From Trachelipus rathkii (Eukaryota > Arthropoda > Malacostraca > Isopoda > Trachelipodidae), in the NCBI GenBank assembly GCA_015478945.1, contig JABUQX010022042.1, positions 1-64,000 on the forward strand: 64,000 nt of DNA, read 5' to 3'. Made by a program: the position numbers and the translations under genes. Shown here piece after piece: positions 35,681 through 44,815 of the stretch (positions are counted from its first letter, which is position 1; each line of letters opens with the position of its first letter). The notes beneath the pieces are model-generated. The model was not told where the DNA came from, searched no databases, and worked only from the letters and a program-made list of their open reading frames with translations.

Positions 35681-38600
35681 ATAAATATAAATATATATAT
35701 ATTATATATTATATATATATTTATTTATTTATTTCTTTATTTTTATTTTTTATTTTTATTTTTTTTATTTATTTATTGATTTATTTATTTTATTTTTATT
35801 TATTTAGGGTTCTTCACTAAATGGAGGAGAAATTGGTGACAGCGGCTACTTGAGTCAGTCGACCAATACAGGCGATACAGGAACTCCGCTTACCCCACAA
35901 CACCTACTGCACTCTCACTCAGTAACTCCGTTTCCTCTTAGTAATACAGTAATTGACGGTTCTTTCACTCACGAAGCAATGCTTGCCCCTCATTCTCCTT
36001 CAGCTGGTAAGGATTTATTTTTTATTCTTATTGTCCAAGCTTTTCATGTTACAAATAATACTTTAAACTTTGTTAAATTGAGTTATATACTCATATATAA
36101 AGCATTTATTCAGAAATATTTTTTGGATGAACTTAATTTTGGTATGAAACTTTTTTTATGGTTTTTATACTTTACATATTTAAAGACTAATTCTAACACA
36201 AGAGTTTTCTCTGTCGGCTTCTAGAGATTCTATCCATTAAAAACTGCTTAAAGGAAAAAAAATATATAAGAGTGGTATTAAACTATCACTCGTCAGTTTT
36301 CTTTAGTAAAATGTTGATTGAGTTTAATTTCCGAGTTTATTAATACTTAAAAAAAATATTAACGTAGTATGATGGAAGAAAGAAATAAAGAAAACGCAAT
36401 AACAATACAAAGATTCATTGAGAAAGGTAAAGCAGAAAGTTAATATATTATATCGATATGCTTAGTAAGTTATGTATGCGTTAAAAAGAAAGTAAATTCT
36501 TATAGATTTACTACCTATGGAAGGAATAGCTACTACAACCCTACAATTATTAGTTGGAAACTATAGGTCGCATGAGTGGTAGCATCAGGGAGTCGAAATT
36601 GTTTAGAAGTATTGGAAATATGAAATGTGCATGCATTACAAAGAGAGAGAGATTGAGGAAATAATTTTTGTTTTCGTAGGAGTATATAATCTTTAATGTG
36701 AATAAGTGGTTAAAGAGGAAAAATATATAGTTTTGATCTATTTGATATGACATATTGTACTAAGTTTGAATAAAAAGATTTCCATTGAAAAATATATAAT
36801 ATTCTTTAGTTTTAAGGCATTGGCGTAACAAAAGAATTTTTCTAGAGGGGGGGTGGGGTGGGAACATGGGCCCCTTTATCAGAGAATATCAGTAAGCTTG
36901 TAACGATTTTTTTTATTGCTTAAACAATGGCTAGTTGGCCATCTGGGAAAGGACATGCCCCTTGACCCCCTTCTTTAGCTATGACTATGAATTGAGGGCT
37001 TTTTTTTCTGCAAACGTAAGTATAATTTGTTTATTTTAATTTAAATTTATTTATCGGTTCTTGTTATGGGAGCATGCGTTGAAAAACTCAATCTATAAAG
37101 GATTAATAGAAGAACAGAGTAATGTACAAAAAAGTATTAGTACTACTTGAATATTTCTTTTACTCTACTGATGGAGATTGCTATAAAAAAATGTGGAAAA
37201 GAAAGTGTAGTAGTACGTTGTTCTTTCTCTATTTACTTCCAATTTTGGGTTTCGATGAAAGATTTTATTTATTTATTTATATATTTATTTATATTTATTT
37301 TTTATAGCAGACATGTTTAGTATGAGTGAAGAGGGAAGTTTGTTTGATGATAGCGGTAGTATCGCCTGTGGTGGAGAATGGGGACCAGAAGAGACCATTG
37401 ATCCAACTCGGAATCTTTTGTCCAGATCTCCTGACCCACCTTTACAACCGCACCCAAAACCACCACCGTACGCAGAGGTGCAGTTACGCTATTTGTTGCA
37501 GGTTTGTATCGCTCTCTTAACAGTCTGAAATTTAAACAAAATATTTAATTCATTTATTGTATATATAGTTATGTAGTATGTGTTAATTTATGTATTTAAA
37601 CATTTCCCCTAATTTTCTTGTTTGCATAAAAGAAATTATAAAGTATTTATTGAAACAATTGAATTGGGTAAAATGAATAATAATAATGTTCTGTGCGTGT
37701 GCTCAGCATACCTAGTGTAACGTATTGAAGGAGTTATTTAATATTAGTAAATTTGGTCTTTGTGAATTAATTATGGTTTTAATTCTTTTCACGGTTTAAG
37801 TTCATTCAATTACCTAAAACTATAAGCAGTTTTTTTTTAAAAAAGTTTTTGGCTTTAGACGAAGGTATTCATTGGGAATAATAATAGTTTGATGTAAAAA
37901 TAAGTATATAACTTTATATACATTCACTAAATTTCTTGTGATATTTGGAGATTGTTTACTTTAATAATTATTATTATTAATAAATGGTAATGGTAAGAGT
38001 GTTTGTGTACAATTTTCCCATATCTCATATCGTCGGTACACTACAATTGTGCAAGTTTGCTGTTTTTCACATATGTGTACTGGCAATTCAATGTACTGGC
38101 AATATGTTGTCCTTCAAAGTTTTCAACGCCGAAAGCACGAACGTTTCTGAAGTTATAACCCCCCATCACGATAGGTTTGATGTTTTATATTAGTTTAAAA
38201 TTTTATATTACCATTCTAACATTTAAACCTTTTTTTGTAAAAGAAAACTACAAGTTTGCGCATTCGTGGTTTTGTGTTTGGACCTCAAAATTTATTTATG
38301 TCGTTATCGTCTCGTTTTTAGATATTCCTTGAAGCTGGATGCCTAGAGATTAGTGTTGTTCTCGCAGTTGTTTTGCGAGATGCTTTGGCCATCCTCAGAG
38401 TTGTTAGTCTTGCAAGGTCGCCAGACATCCCAGCACAGGTTTTAACTCGATTGGCCAATGGTCTAAAACAAATGAAGCATTTCACGGACACTCAGTGGTA
38501 AATATATATTTCTTCTCTCATTAAACTTTAAGTTGGATTTTATTAATAACATTAGTCTTAACTATTCTTTATTGATCTTTTTATACACTTTCACACTACT

Positions 38601-39053
38601 ATAAATCTAACTCTCAGAGGCTCCCTAATCATTGACTTGCTTTTATTTGACATTAGTTAACCTTTCAACAACGAACGAAAACTTCCTAAGTTCTTATCTT
38701 CACTTTTAATTTTTTAGTCATTGGTATTCCATATTAGATAGTGTCAATTTTTCACGTTACTGAGTATAACAATGACCTTATTACAATCTTTTCCCTCCAA
38801 AATATTTTTTAACCTTATTTTTAATTGACTACGTTTTTATTAACTGTAATTGGACCTCTTAGATAATTTTAAATTGCATAAACCTTTAATATTTGGAAAA
38901 ACTTTTACATATGTTTCCTTTTTATTATTCCATCCCTCCCTGAGAAAATACTCCTGTCCTCAAATGATATTAATTAATATTTATTAGTTATATTTTTATT
39001 TAAAGATCATTTGTTACATCAGAAGGGCTACTTCCATGTTGTTGTTGTTGTTG

Positions 39054-39085
<32 letters not shown>

Positions 39086-39188
39086 TTTTCAAAACCTTTT
39101 AGGATTTGAAACATATATATTCTATTTAAAAATTAGATTCAGCAAAATTCAGGAAATTCCTTTTAATATAGCTTCAGAATTCCCTCTA

Positions 39189-39285
<97 letters not shown>

Positions 39286-41235
39286 TTAAATAAAACATAA
39301 TAACATATGTACAATTTAAATAGAACACACACACACACGCACACCCTCGTATGCTGATAATGCTAATCTCTGAAAGGATATGCTTAAGTAATGCTAATGT
39401 TATTTTAATTTTCTTCCTGTTTGGTAATGTGTTAATATGCTTCATTATAGTTATCTTTAATTGCCCTATATACTTAGCTGGTTTCTGCAAATGGAAACTG
39501 AAGCGTGAGGAAATGGGAGACGGGTCCGATTTATATTTTTAGGCGCAATTTATTTTCTAAACCATCAGGACTCTGCTTTATAGTTGGTAATCATAGGTTT
39601 ATCGTGAACAGTTCTGTTGATATGTTTGCCAGTATTGCTAAATTAAATTTAGATTGTACCTTTTATGTAGTGAGAACTGCACTTCTAAGGGATAATAAAA
39701 GTCATTCGTTTCCTGCAGCGAAATAAAATTCTTGTGAGATGAAGAAACAACAGATTAATTAAGAACAAGTTTAAGAATAAGTGAGAATTGATGATTGTGC
39801 CAAAATGAAAACCTTGGGAGTTTATTTACCAACAATATGTGATGTAAAGGGAATGTCAAACAACAGAGTGGACTTAAATGTGTTTAACACGGCTTAATGA
39901 CAGAAATATACCAATGTCATAACTATAATGAGATGAATATATGTTTGTGTAATCATAGAAGTTGTGTTATAAGATGATGCCGCATGAAATATTTACCAAA
40001 TTTTATGCAAATTTTTTAAACTTATTTTCAAAAAAACACCAAACATAAACTTGTATGAACTGATAGAGAAAAATGTGCTTTTTCTAATGATGGTAAAATC
40101 AAGAAAATCGTTTGTGATATATTTCTACAATGTTAGTTCAAAAATAGGTAAATTTGGCCAAAAAAAATGTGGGCTGTGCTTAGGCTAAATTATCTCATAA
40201 AAGAAGGTATTATAGGTGCTGAAACTTTTACAAACTAATAAAATGCAACTGTTTAATAAAACTGTTAAGTATGAATCCTTGAAAATTTGAAAGTTTTCTC
40301 AAAATTAACTCTCAAAGTTAGTGATTTGTGGCATTTGACAATTTCAACATTTTGTGTGCATGTGTTGGGGGGGGGGAGGAACTCAAGGGCCCCTATTTCT
40401 TTGGGAATGGGCTCTGGAACCTAAAATTTGTAAGATCTTAGTGTCTAAAGGGCAGAGGAACATGTGTACCAAATTTTATTAACATTGAAGATGGTCGAGT
40501 GGGGAGAACCCAGTTTCAAATGTTGTATATGTGCAACCTTTCTACTTCATGTTAATAATATAAATTTTAATATTTAGATTTTTTATTTTAAATTATTTCA
40601 AGTATCTTCCCTTTTAATTTGAAGAATTTCCAACATGAGAATCAATATCCAATTTACTGATATATAATTCAATCCATATCTAATTATTTTATTTATTTTT
40701 AAACAAATATGTTTTGGATTTTCAATATATAATGTAACAATCCTGGATTTCTTTTTGCTTTTCAAGTCTCGGCTACCAGAGTTTTATGTCTGCTGTGATG
40801 AGTCAAACGAAAGTTTTACAAAGACTCGCAGAAAATAGACTTGGAGCGAGCAATAGATTAACGAATACTTCAACCTCGTCCTCATCATGGCAAGGATCGG
40901 GAGCACCTAAAATTGGGCCATATCAAACATCCAACAGTAATATGATGATATCCCAGGTAGGAAGTGGAGGTAGGTCCCCTTCCGATGGTTCTACTATGAA
41001 TAAAACTAGTAGTGGGACCAATAGCTCCTCCTTGAAGGATACACTGACGGTAACCGATGGTAGCTACAGCAAGAAAACTGATAAAACATCCATAAAAGAC
41101 TCACTGGGTGCTGTTGAAAGGAAACATGCTATTCAGCACAATGACATCAAATCTACTGAAGAAGGAGACCCTACTAAGGTGTCTGGGGTATCTGTGGAAG
41201 AAGAAAATACTTCCAGTGCTTGCATATTATCTTAG
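26115..41235 (+). CDS. RIC1: RIC1 homologue, 3' half of gene (ten coding exons to the stop codon)
   Basis: RIC1 (KIAA1432/CIP150 in mammals, Ric1 in yeast) pairs with RGP1 at the Golgi as the guanine-nucleotide exchange factor for RAB6/Ypt6 and supports retrograde endosome-to-Golgi traffic. Ten exons with GT-AG borders encode about 695 residues. The first carries [20 protein letters not shown] and [10 protein letters not shown], the second [20 protein letters not shown], and later ones [41 protein letters not shown] and IFLEAGCLE. These appear in the family's order and span its C-terminal RIC1 domain. The family is about 1400 residues, so the N-terminal WD40 half should lie upstream; no such exon was recognised before 26.1 kb. 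A Ser/Gly/Pro-rich insert (exon 4) and a Ser/Thr-rich tail (last exon) look disordered. One exon (28624-28841) has several frame breaks and the first has one likely missing base. The intron at 29.1-35.8 kb is packed with LINE copies. Confidence 0.93.
26614..26728 (+). CDS. RIC1: RIC1 exon 2 of this window
   Basis: It is bounded by TTTTGCACAG and G/GTATGTAAG. It encodes [16 protein letters not shown], then [18 protein letters not shown] and LRSIG. The match to the conserved RIC1 helical core is clear, and the frame continues from exon 1 without interruption. Confidence 0.93.
26938..27074 (+). CDS. RIC1: RIC1 exon 3 of this window
   Basis: The acceptor is AATTAATAG and the donor ACAG/GTCAGT. 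It encodes [20 protein letters not shown], then [20 protein letters not shown] and ends MPNTQ. This is the variable, Ser/Pro-rich linker that follows the helical core in RIC1 proteins. Both phases agree with the neighbouring exons. Confidence 0.85.
27788..27857 (+). repeat. (ATT)n microsatellite in a RIC1 intron
   Basis: A pure run of about 23 ATT units between exons 3 and 4. The poly-isoleucine reading frame across it is an artefact. Confidence 0.95.
28011..28274 (+). CDS. RIC1: RIC1 exon 4 of this window
   Basis: The in-frame acceptor is TTAGAG before 28011 (phase 0, matching the end of exon 3), and the donor is CCAAG/GTATAT. It encodes a Gly/Ser/Pro-rich stretch ([20 protein letters not shown] and onward) and then [17 protein letters not shown], which is the conserved 'AExYF-D-ILxRxA+' start of the next RIC1 block. 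The low-complexity first two thirds are probably a disordered linker. The donor is followed at once by an (AT)n run. Confidence 0.9.
28275..28520. repeat. AT microsatellite in a RIC1 intron
   Basis: (AT)n starts within ten bases of the exon 4 donor and continues in broken form to about 28500. Confidence 0.85.
28624..28841 (+). CDS. RIC1: RIC1 exon 5 of this window, with frame breaks
   Basis: The acceptor is CCCTTCAG and the donor TTCTG/GTAGGT. It begins [20 protein letters not shown], then PLVY, and shifts frame several times within about 100 bases. Residues [14 protein letters not shown] and then [25 protein letters not shown] are each readable, but in different frames. The expected protein order is kept, and both exon ends keep the right phase only if small indels are allowed. 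The breaks fall at short homopolymers (AAATAAAG, AAATTTGGTTTTT), which suggests uncorrected long-read errors more than gene death. Confidence 0.82.
29028..29113 (+). CDS. RIC1: RIC1 exon 6 of this window
   Basis: The acceptor is TTCTACTTAG and the donor CCTAAG/GTGAGC. It encodes [18 protein letters not shown], then [11 protein letters not shown]. The sequence is weakly conserved linker; it is accepted because splice sites and phases fit exons 5 and 7. Confidence 0.75.
29370..29690. repeat. AT microsatellite next to a LINE 3' end
   Basis: Broken (AT)n/(ATT)n containing one orphan CTTTCTTTCTTTTT tail at about 29397-29412. It ends at the TTTC tail of the following LINE. Confidence 0.85.
29691..32195 (-). 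mobile_element. LINE family A copy, longest in window (RT domain and 3' end)
   Basis: The element reads on the minus strand; its 3' end is at 29691 with a (TTTC)n / (GAAA)n tail. Going upstream, the minus strand gives the C-terminal region, then the reverse-transcriptase palm with SGVRTG and [20 protein letters not shown] (30962-30900). Farther up come LYKGKE (about 31400), VKNRCI (about 31290) and connector residues such as [16 protein letters not shown] (about 31950). These are the usual motifs of a non-LTR RT, which copies the element's RNA by target-primed reverse transcription. The catalytic YADDL-type motif is damaged. No endonuclease domain is visible, so the copy is 5'-truncated and full of stops. 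The 'RWFGHVER..' and 'RKRW' tail seen in sister copies suggests an RTE- or Jockey-like clade; I do not decide between them. Confidence 0.8.
32216..32432. repeat. AT microsatellite between tandem LINE copies
   Basis: (AT)n/(ATT)n run separating the 5' end of one LINE family A copy from the TTTC tail of the next. Confidence 0.9.
32433..34140 (-). mobile_element. LINE family A copy, second in tandem, 5'-truncated
   Basis: Minus-strand element. Its (TTTC)n tail at 32433-32456 is followed by the same 3' UTR words as its neighbour (CTTTGCCCCAGAGATTGG, GTACAAGCATCGGAAA). The tail-domain sequence comes next, and then RT sequence up to the word shared with the copy at 31440 (AAACGCTTTAT), where it stops. 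The plus-strand frames here (for example 32709-32993 and 33410-33637) are antisense shadows. It is about 1.7 kb, non-functional, and shares long identical words with the copies at 29.7 and 34.3 kb. Confidence 0.78.
34147..34308. repeat. AT microsatellite between inverted LINE copies
   Basis: A near-pure (AT)n run at the junction of two head-to-head LINE family A copies. Confidence 0.9.
34309..35532 (+). mobile_element. LINE family A copy, inverted relative to its neighbours
   Basis: On the plus strand it starts inside the RT region (ATGGTGATTGGTTTAGGATA; then [11 protein letters not shown] and [11 protein letters not shown] residues in broken frame). [13 protein letters not shown] block follows near 34478-34513. 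The tail residues RWFGHVER (about 35048) and KWIESVNDV (about 35145) come next, then a 3' UTR and an (AAAG)n tail at 35517-35532. It is the reverse complement of roughly 32437-33690. The recognisable YADD catalytic motif of the RT palm is the best preserved of all copies here, but the frame is still broken. Confidence 0.8.
35533..35807. repeat. AT then (ATTT)n microsatellite running into a splice acceptor
   Basis: (AT)n at 35533-35722 passes into (ATTT)n-like sequence at about 35723-35806. The last T-rich units form the polypyrimidine tract and the TATTTAG acceptor of RIC1 exon 7. Confidence 0.88.
35808..36006 (+). CDS. RIC1: RIC1 exon 7 of this window
   Basis: The acceptor is ATTTATTTAG and the donor AGCTG/GTAAGG. 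It encodes [20 protein letters not shown], then [16 protein letters not shown] and ends APHSPSA. It is a variable Ser/Thr-rich region, accepted on its splice sites, open frame and phase agreement with exon 8. Confidence 0.8.
36007..37310. other. RIC1 intron, no other feature
   Basis: AT-rich non-coding sequence with a short G run near 36847. No mobile element was recognised. Confidence 0.7.
37311..37501 (+). CDS. RIC1: RIC1 exon 8 of this window
   Basis: The acceptor is TTTATAGCAG; the second AG is chosen because only it keeps the phase with exon 7. The donor is TTGCAG/GTTTGT. It encodes [18 protein letters not shown], then [14 protein letters not shown] and ends [11 protein letters not shown]. 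The final 'VQLRYLL' is a conserved RIC1 signature. Confidence 0.9.
37502..38321. other. RIC1 intron, no other feature
   Basis: AT-rich intron sequence without recognised repeats. The frame at 37984-38193 has no support. Confidence 0.7.
38322..38497 (+). CDS. RIC1: RIC1 exon 9 of this window
   Basis: The acceptor is CTCGTTTTTAG and the donor CAGTG/GTAAAT. It encodes [20 protein letters not shown], then [20 protein letters not shown] and ends [10 protein letters not shown] plus a split Cys codon. 'xxEAGCL......LRDA' is a strong family match. Confidence 0.92.
39038..39085 (+). repeat. (GTT)n(ATT)n microsatellite
   Basis: About seven GTT units followed by about nine ATT units, within the last RIC1 intron. 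Confidence 0.95.
39191..39283 (+). repeat. (AAT)n microsatellite
   Basis: A pure run of about 31 TAA/AAT units. It is complementary in orientation to the ATT run 105 bases upstream. The poly-Asn and poly-Leu frames across it are artefacts. Confidence 0.95.
40767..41235 (+). CDS. RIC1: RIC1 last coding exon with stop codon
   Basis: The acceptor is GCTTTTCAAG. The split codon TG/T gives Cys and then [20 protein letters not shown], matching the CxGYQxF block at the end of the RIC1 domain. About 110 residues of Ser/Thr/Gly/Lys-rich, probably disordered tail follow, ending CILS and TAG at 41233-41235. An (AT)n tract begins within four bases of the stop, so the 3' UTR starts in microsatellite. Confidence 0.92.
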
Positions 41236-41237
41236 TT

Positions 41238-41670
41238 TATATATATATATATATATATTATATATAATATATAATAATATATATTATATATATATATATA
41301 ATAATATATATATATAATATAATATAATATATATATATAGTAATATAGAGATACTATATATATATATTATGACTAAATAACTACATAATTTTAGCTTATA
41401 TTATTATTATTATTATTATTATTTTATTATTATTCATTATTATATTATTATTACGTATATTATTATAGATAAAGTGGTTGATATGTTTTAATATTGGGAT
41501 AATTATTTTGTTTGTGTGTATGTGTGTGTGTCTGACTATCTGTATGTGTAATCGTAATAGGATGAATGGTGTTGCTTCATCCTACTAGACGAGTAAAACA
41601 AGTCACTCAGTTGCCCTCATGGCCAATTTGAAATTCAAAACTGGAAAAAGACTTATCCGATAATAATTTA

Positions 41671-41702
<32 letters not shown>

Positions 41703-41819
41703 TTATTAGTTACGAGTGAAATGAGATGACTAACGAGTGTGTGTTAATTCTTTACGTATATTATTATACTTTTAAATTAAAGAGTTATTTATTTATTTAT
41801 TTTAACTATTATTGTTTTA

Positions 41820-41882
<63 letters not shown>

Positions 41883-41915
41883 GTCTTCCTGGAAACATAA
41901 TTGCATGTATTTTAT

Positions 41916-41969
<54 letters not shown>

Positions 41970-41985
41970 TATATTATATTTATTT

Positions 41986-42075
<90 letters not shown>

Positions 42076-42165
42076 GCATTTTTAGTATAGAGATAATAAG
42101 ATGGCTTCACTCTCTTAAGCGTGATAAGAGCTGTATTTTATAATTATTATTATTATTATTATTTA
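41238..42165. repeat. cluster of AT and ATT microsatellites 3' of RIC1
   Basis: (AT)n at about 41238-41370, ATT at 41399-41430, ATT at about 41672-41702, a long ATT at 41820-41883, a long AT at 41918-42070, and a short ATT at 42145-42162. It probably includes the RIC1 3' UTR; no polyadenylation signal could be chosen with confidence. Confidence 0.9.
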
Positions 42166-42204
42166 TTTTTAATATCCCCCCCCCCATCCCCCTCGTTTAT
42201 GTAT

Positions 42205-43655
42205 ACACCTTGCTGCGGTGGTTGGGGCTCAGATTCGTTTTCTGAAGTGTATCTGTGGAGACGTGCGTTAAGGATTTTGCTTGATTTTTCTATCCCCTTT
42301 TTGTTCACTGATTCCCCTACATCTCGTTTATGTTTTAAAGTATCTTATCATTTTTGTTATTAGTTATTATTATAGTTTTTATTTATTTATTTTTTATAGC
42401 TGTCATTGGTTTTGTATTTTATGTATCCCATTCTTACCTAGTTTTTTCCCCTTCTTTTTCTGTACATACTATCATACTTATTCCTGATTTCTCTTATGGG
42501 AGTCGCTCTAGTTTCCTTCTGAATCTTGGTAACTATTAAGCTGCCGTCTCTGTGCATATATTGTGGTCATCTTTCCCTCCTTCCTTCATGGATGATGGTA
42601 CAGGTCAAAAACTTGTTGTTCTCGCCATTCTCCAAGCCGCCTATTGTAAGGGATCCGAACCTTTGCTAACCACCGAGAAGGCTCTCCCACACTTGGTTGT
42701 ATATTCTTGGAATTCGCTTCATATCCGAGTGGTGCACGGCTTTTATTTTTTTTCAACTTATGGACTTATGACATTTACATTAAACCGTAGTTACATCCAC
42801 CCTCACAGATATGGACAAAGTTGTGGTCATTGTCAAAGTCTGACCACCCTTCCCTCCATACCGTCTTCTCTTCCCATCAGACAAGTTATGCTGACTTGGT
42901 AGCTGTCCAAGACAAGGCGGTATGGGATCAACGGTTATATTTCCTAACCACTTATCCCATACCCTACCTTCCTGCTCATCTATTTTACTGCAGAGCTAGG
43001 CTAGTGGCACTGCTTCTTGCAATTTCTAGGGTTCTCGTTCTCAGTTCTCATAGGAACCCCCTTGGTTTCCATCATTCAACGTTTCCAGTGCAGATCATGC
43101 CCGAAAGAAAGTTGGGTTCCCTTTCAAGTGGGGATAGCTTGTAATGGGGGAGCTGATGGGGTAACAGTTCAGGCGGCTGTCTCCCATAAATCCCCAACGC
43201 GAACCTGCCTCGAGAATTCCGAATGGGTCGTCTCCCCGCAACTACTGCTCGTTAAAAGTGATTTCAAGACCTGCTGGCAAGACTGTTGGAGTGAAGATAT
43301 GCTGGGTGCTCAACTCCGTTAAGCGAAACCTCTCTTGAAAAATTGGTCTCTTCCTATTCGCCTGTGCCGACAACAGGGTGATACCGACACAACTCGGAAT
43401 CGACCACACTAATTTGACGCATGGATACCTCATTTCGAGGAAAAATCCGTCATCCTGTCCGTTTTGTAAAGTCCATATACCTCTCTCCGTCCACCATCTC
43501 TTAATTGACTGCCTCGCATTAGCGACACCACGTAGTATGTACTTACTTTCCTGCTATATGCTCCATTTTCTATAGGAATCGTCTTTCCTATATTCTAACT
43601 GAATCTCCGCACTTTGGTTCGAACGTAATATTTTTGTTCTTACGGGAACTGAATT
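42205..43655 (+). mobile_element. Jockey-type LINE 3' end, copy 1
   Basis: The plus strand begins with SDSFSEVYLWRRALRILL (42231-42285), similar to the segment after the RT palm in Jockey-like ORF2. Decayed RNase H-type sequence follows. It ends with THGYLISRKNPSSCPFCKVH and SVHHLLIDCLALATPR (43423-43530), the 'LTHGYL...CPxC...VxHxLxxC' zinc-binding tail of Jockey-like ORF2. The pieces lie in several frames with stops, so it is inactive. It is repeated in the same order and orientation just downstream. Confidence 0.72.
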
Positions 43656-43734
43656 TACTCTATAAGATGTAACAAGTCTGTATTGACATTATATTTCGTT
43701 GTGTCAAGGTGCAGACCCTTTTGTTGGTTTCACA

Positions 43735-43879
43735 CTGGTATAGCTGCTTTACATCTTGCTGTGGTGGGGAGCTCGGATACCTTCTCTGAAGTGTATCTGA
43801 GGAGACATGCGTTAATGCTTTTGCTTTGAGTTTCTTTTTGTTTAGTGCTTCTCCCACATCCCATATATCTTCTATAGTA

Positions 43880-43937
<58 letters not shown>

Positions 43938-44815
43938 GATTTTCTTATTGCTGTCAGTCTGTTATTCATACTGTTCTTTCCCTAGTTTGTATTCCTTCTC
44001 TATTTTCTGAACATACTACCCTACGTATTCCTGATCTCTCTTATAAAAGTCGCCTCAGTTCCTTACTCCAGAATGCTTGTAGCTATCGAGCTACTGCTCC
44101 TGTACGTATTTTGTGCCCATTTTGTCCTCCTTTCCTCATAGGTGAGGGTCCAGGTTAAAAAAAACTGTTTTTCTCTACTTTCTTCGGGCCAGCTATTGTA
44201 GGAGACCCTAACCTTGGCTAACCTCCTCCCATACTTGGGTGCAAAGCATTTACTCCCTGGTCCTCAGGAGACAACTATTCTTCTTCCTTCAAACCCTGAT
44301 GTCAGATCGTTCAATTAAGGTTCGGTGCGATACCACTCCTTCAAGGCATTTTGTCATTTGAAGAAAGGTTGCAGGTTTGCAGAAGCCAAACGTACCTAAT
44401 GGACGATACATTCCACCAGATATTCTGTTCGGACACCCCCCGGTGACTGAGATTTATACCAGTATCCGCCAAGGTTTCCTCATGCTGGGAGACCTGTTGG
44501 GCAGCCAAGCTACTGAACGTTAAATCCCTCATAAGACATTTGCAGACTGATTTGTCGCCAGGTGATTCTGACCAGTTTACGAATAGGATATACCAATCTC
44601 GCTCATTGCTTTCACATTGTGAGAAAGGACCCTCATCCTGTCATTTTGTTCTTCGTATGATTCTCTTACAATCGCTCATATATTTGTGGGTTGTGACGCC
44701 ATTTCGGCCATCATACTCAAGTTCTTCCTAGATATACTTACCATTCCTTTCCGGAATAGCCTTGCTCATATAAGGTTTTCTTCCCTCCACCCTCCGTGAG
44801 CTGAATATTGTTTAT
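43735..44815 (+). mobile_element. Jockey-type LINE 3' end, copy 2 in tandem
   Basis: It starts with TTGCTGTGGTGGGGAGCTCGG and SDTFSEVYLRRHALMLLL, matching the start of copy 1. A pure (ATT)n run (about 43880-43936) sits where copy 1 has only TTATTATTAT. LYKSRLSSLL-like and GEGPG words follow, and then a decayed tail (SLLSHCEKGPSSCHF, 44600-44645) equivalent to the CPFC region of copy 1. It is shorter and more diverged than copy 1. Confidence 0.68.
43880..43936 (+). repeat. (ATT)n inside a LINE copy
   Basis: A pure run of about 19 ATT units within copy 2 of the Jockey-type element. Confidence 0.93.

Larger units (their letters stand above)
29114..35807. other. large RIC1 intron filled with LINE family A copies
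   Basis: The intron is 6.7 kb. Most of it is three copies of the same LINE (two minus, one plus), each bounded by AT-rich microsatellite. An extra TTTC-type tail remnant lies at about 29394-29415 without a LINE body. Confidence 0.8.
38498..40766. other. RIC1 intron with opposed ATT/AAT microsatellites
   Basis: Contains (GTT)n(ATT)n at 39038-39085 and (AAT)n at 39191-39283, described separately. A CA run lies near 39325-39340 and a G run near 40366-40376. Otherwise it is unassigned. Confidence 0.75.

Noticed and set aside
39036..39490. poly-Leu/poly-Asn frames on both strands
   Set aside because: Produced by the facing ATT and AAT microsatellites.
41726..42090. Tyr/Ile-rich frames after RIC1
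   Set aside because: Produced by (ATT)n and (AT)n repeats; no gene.
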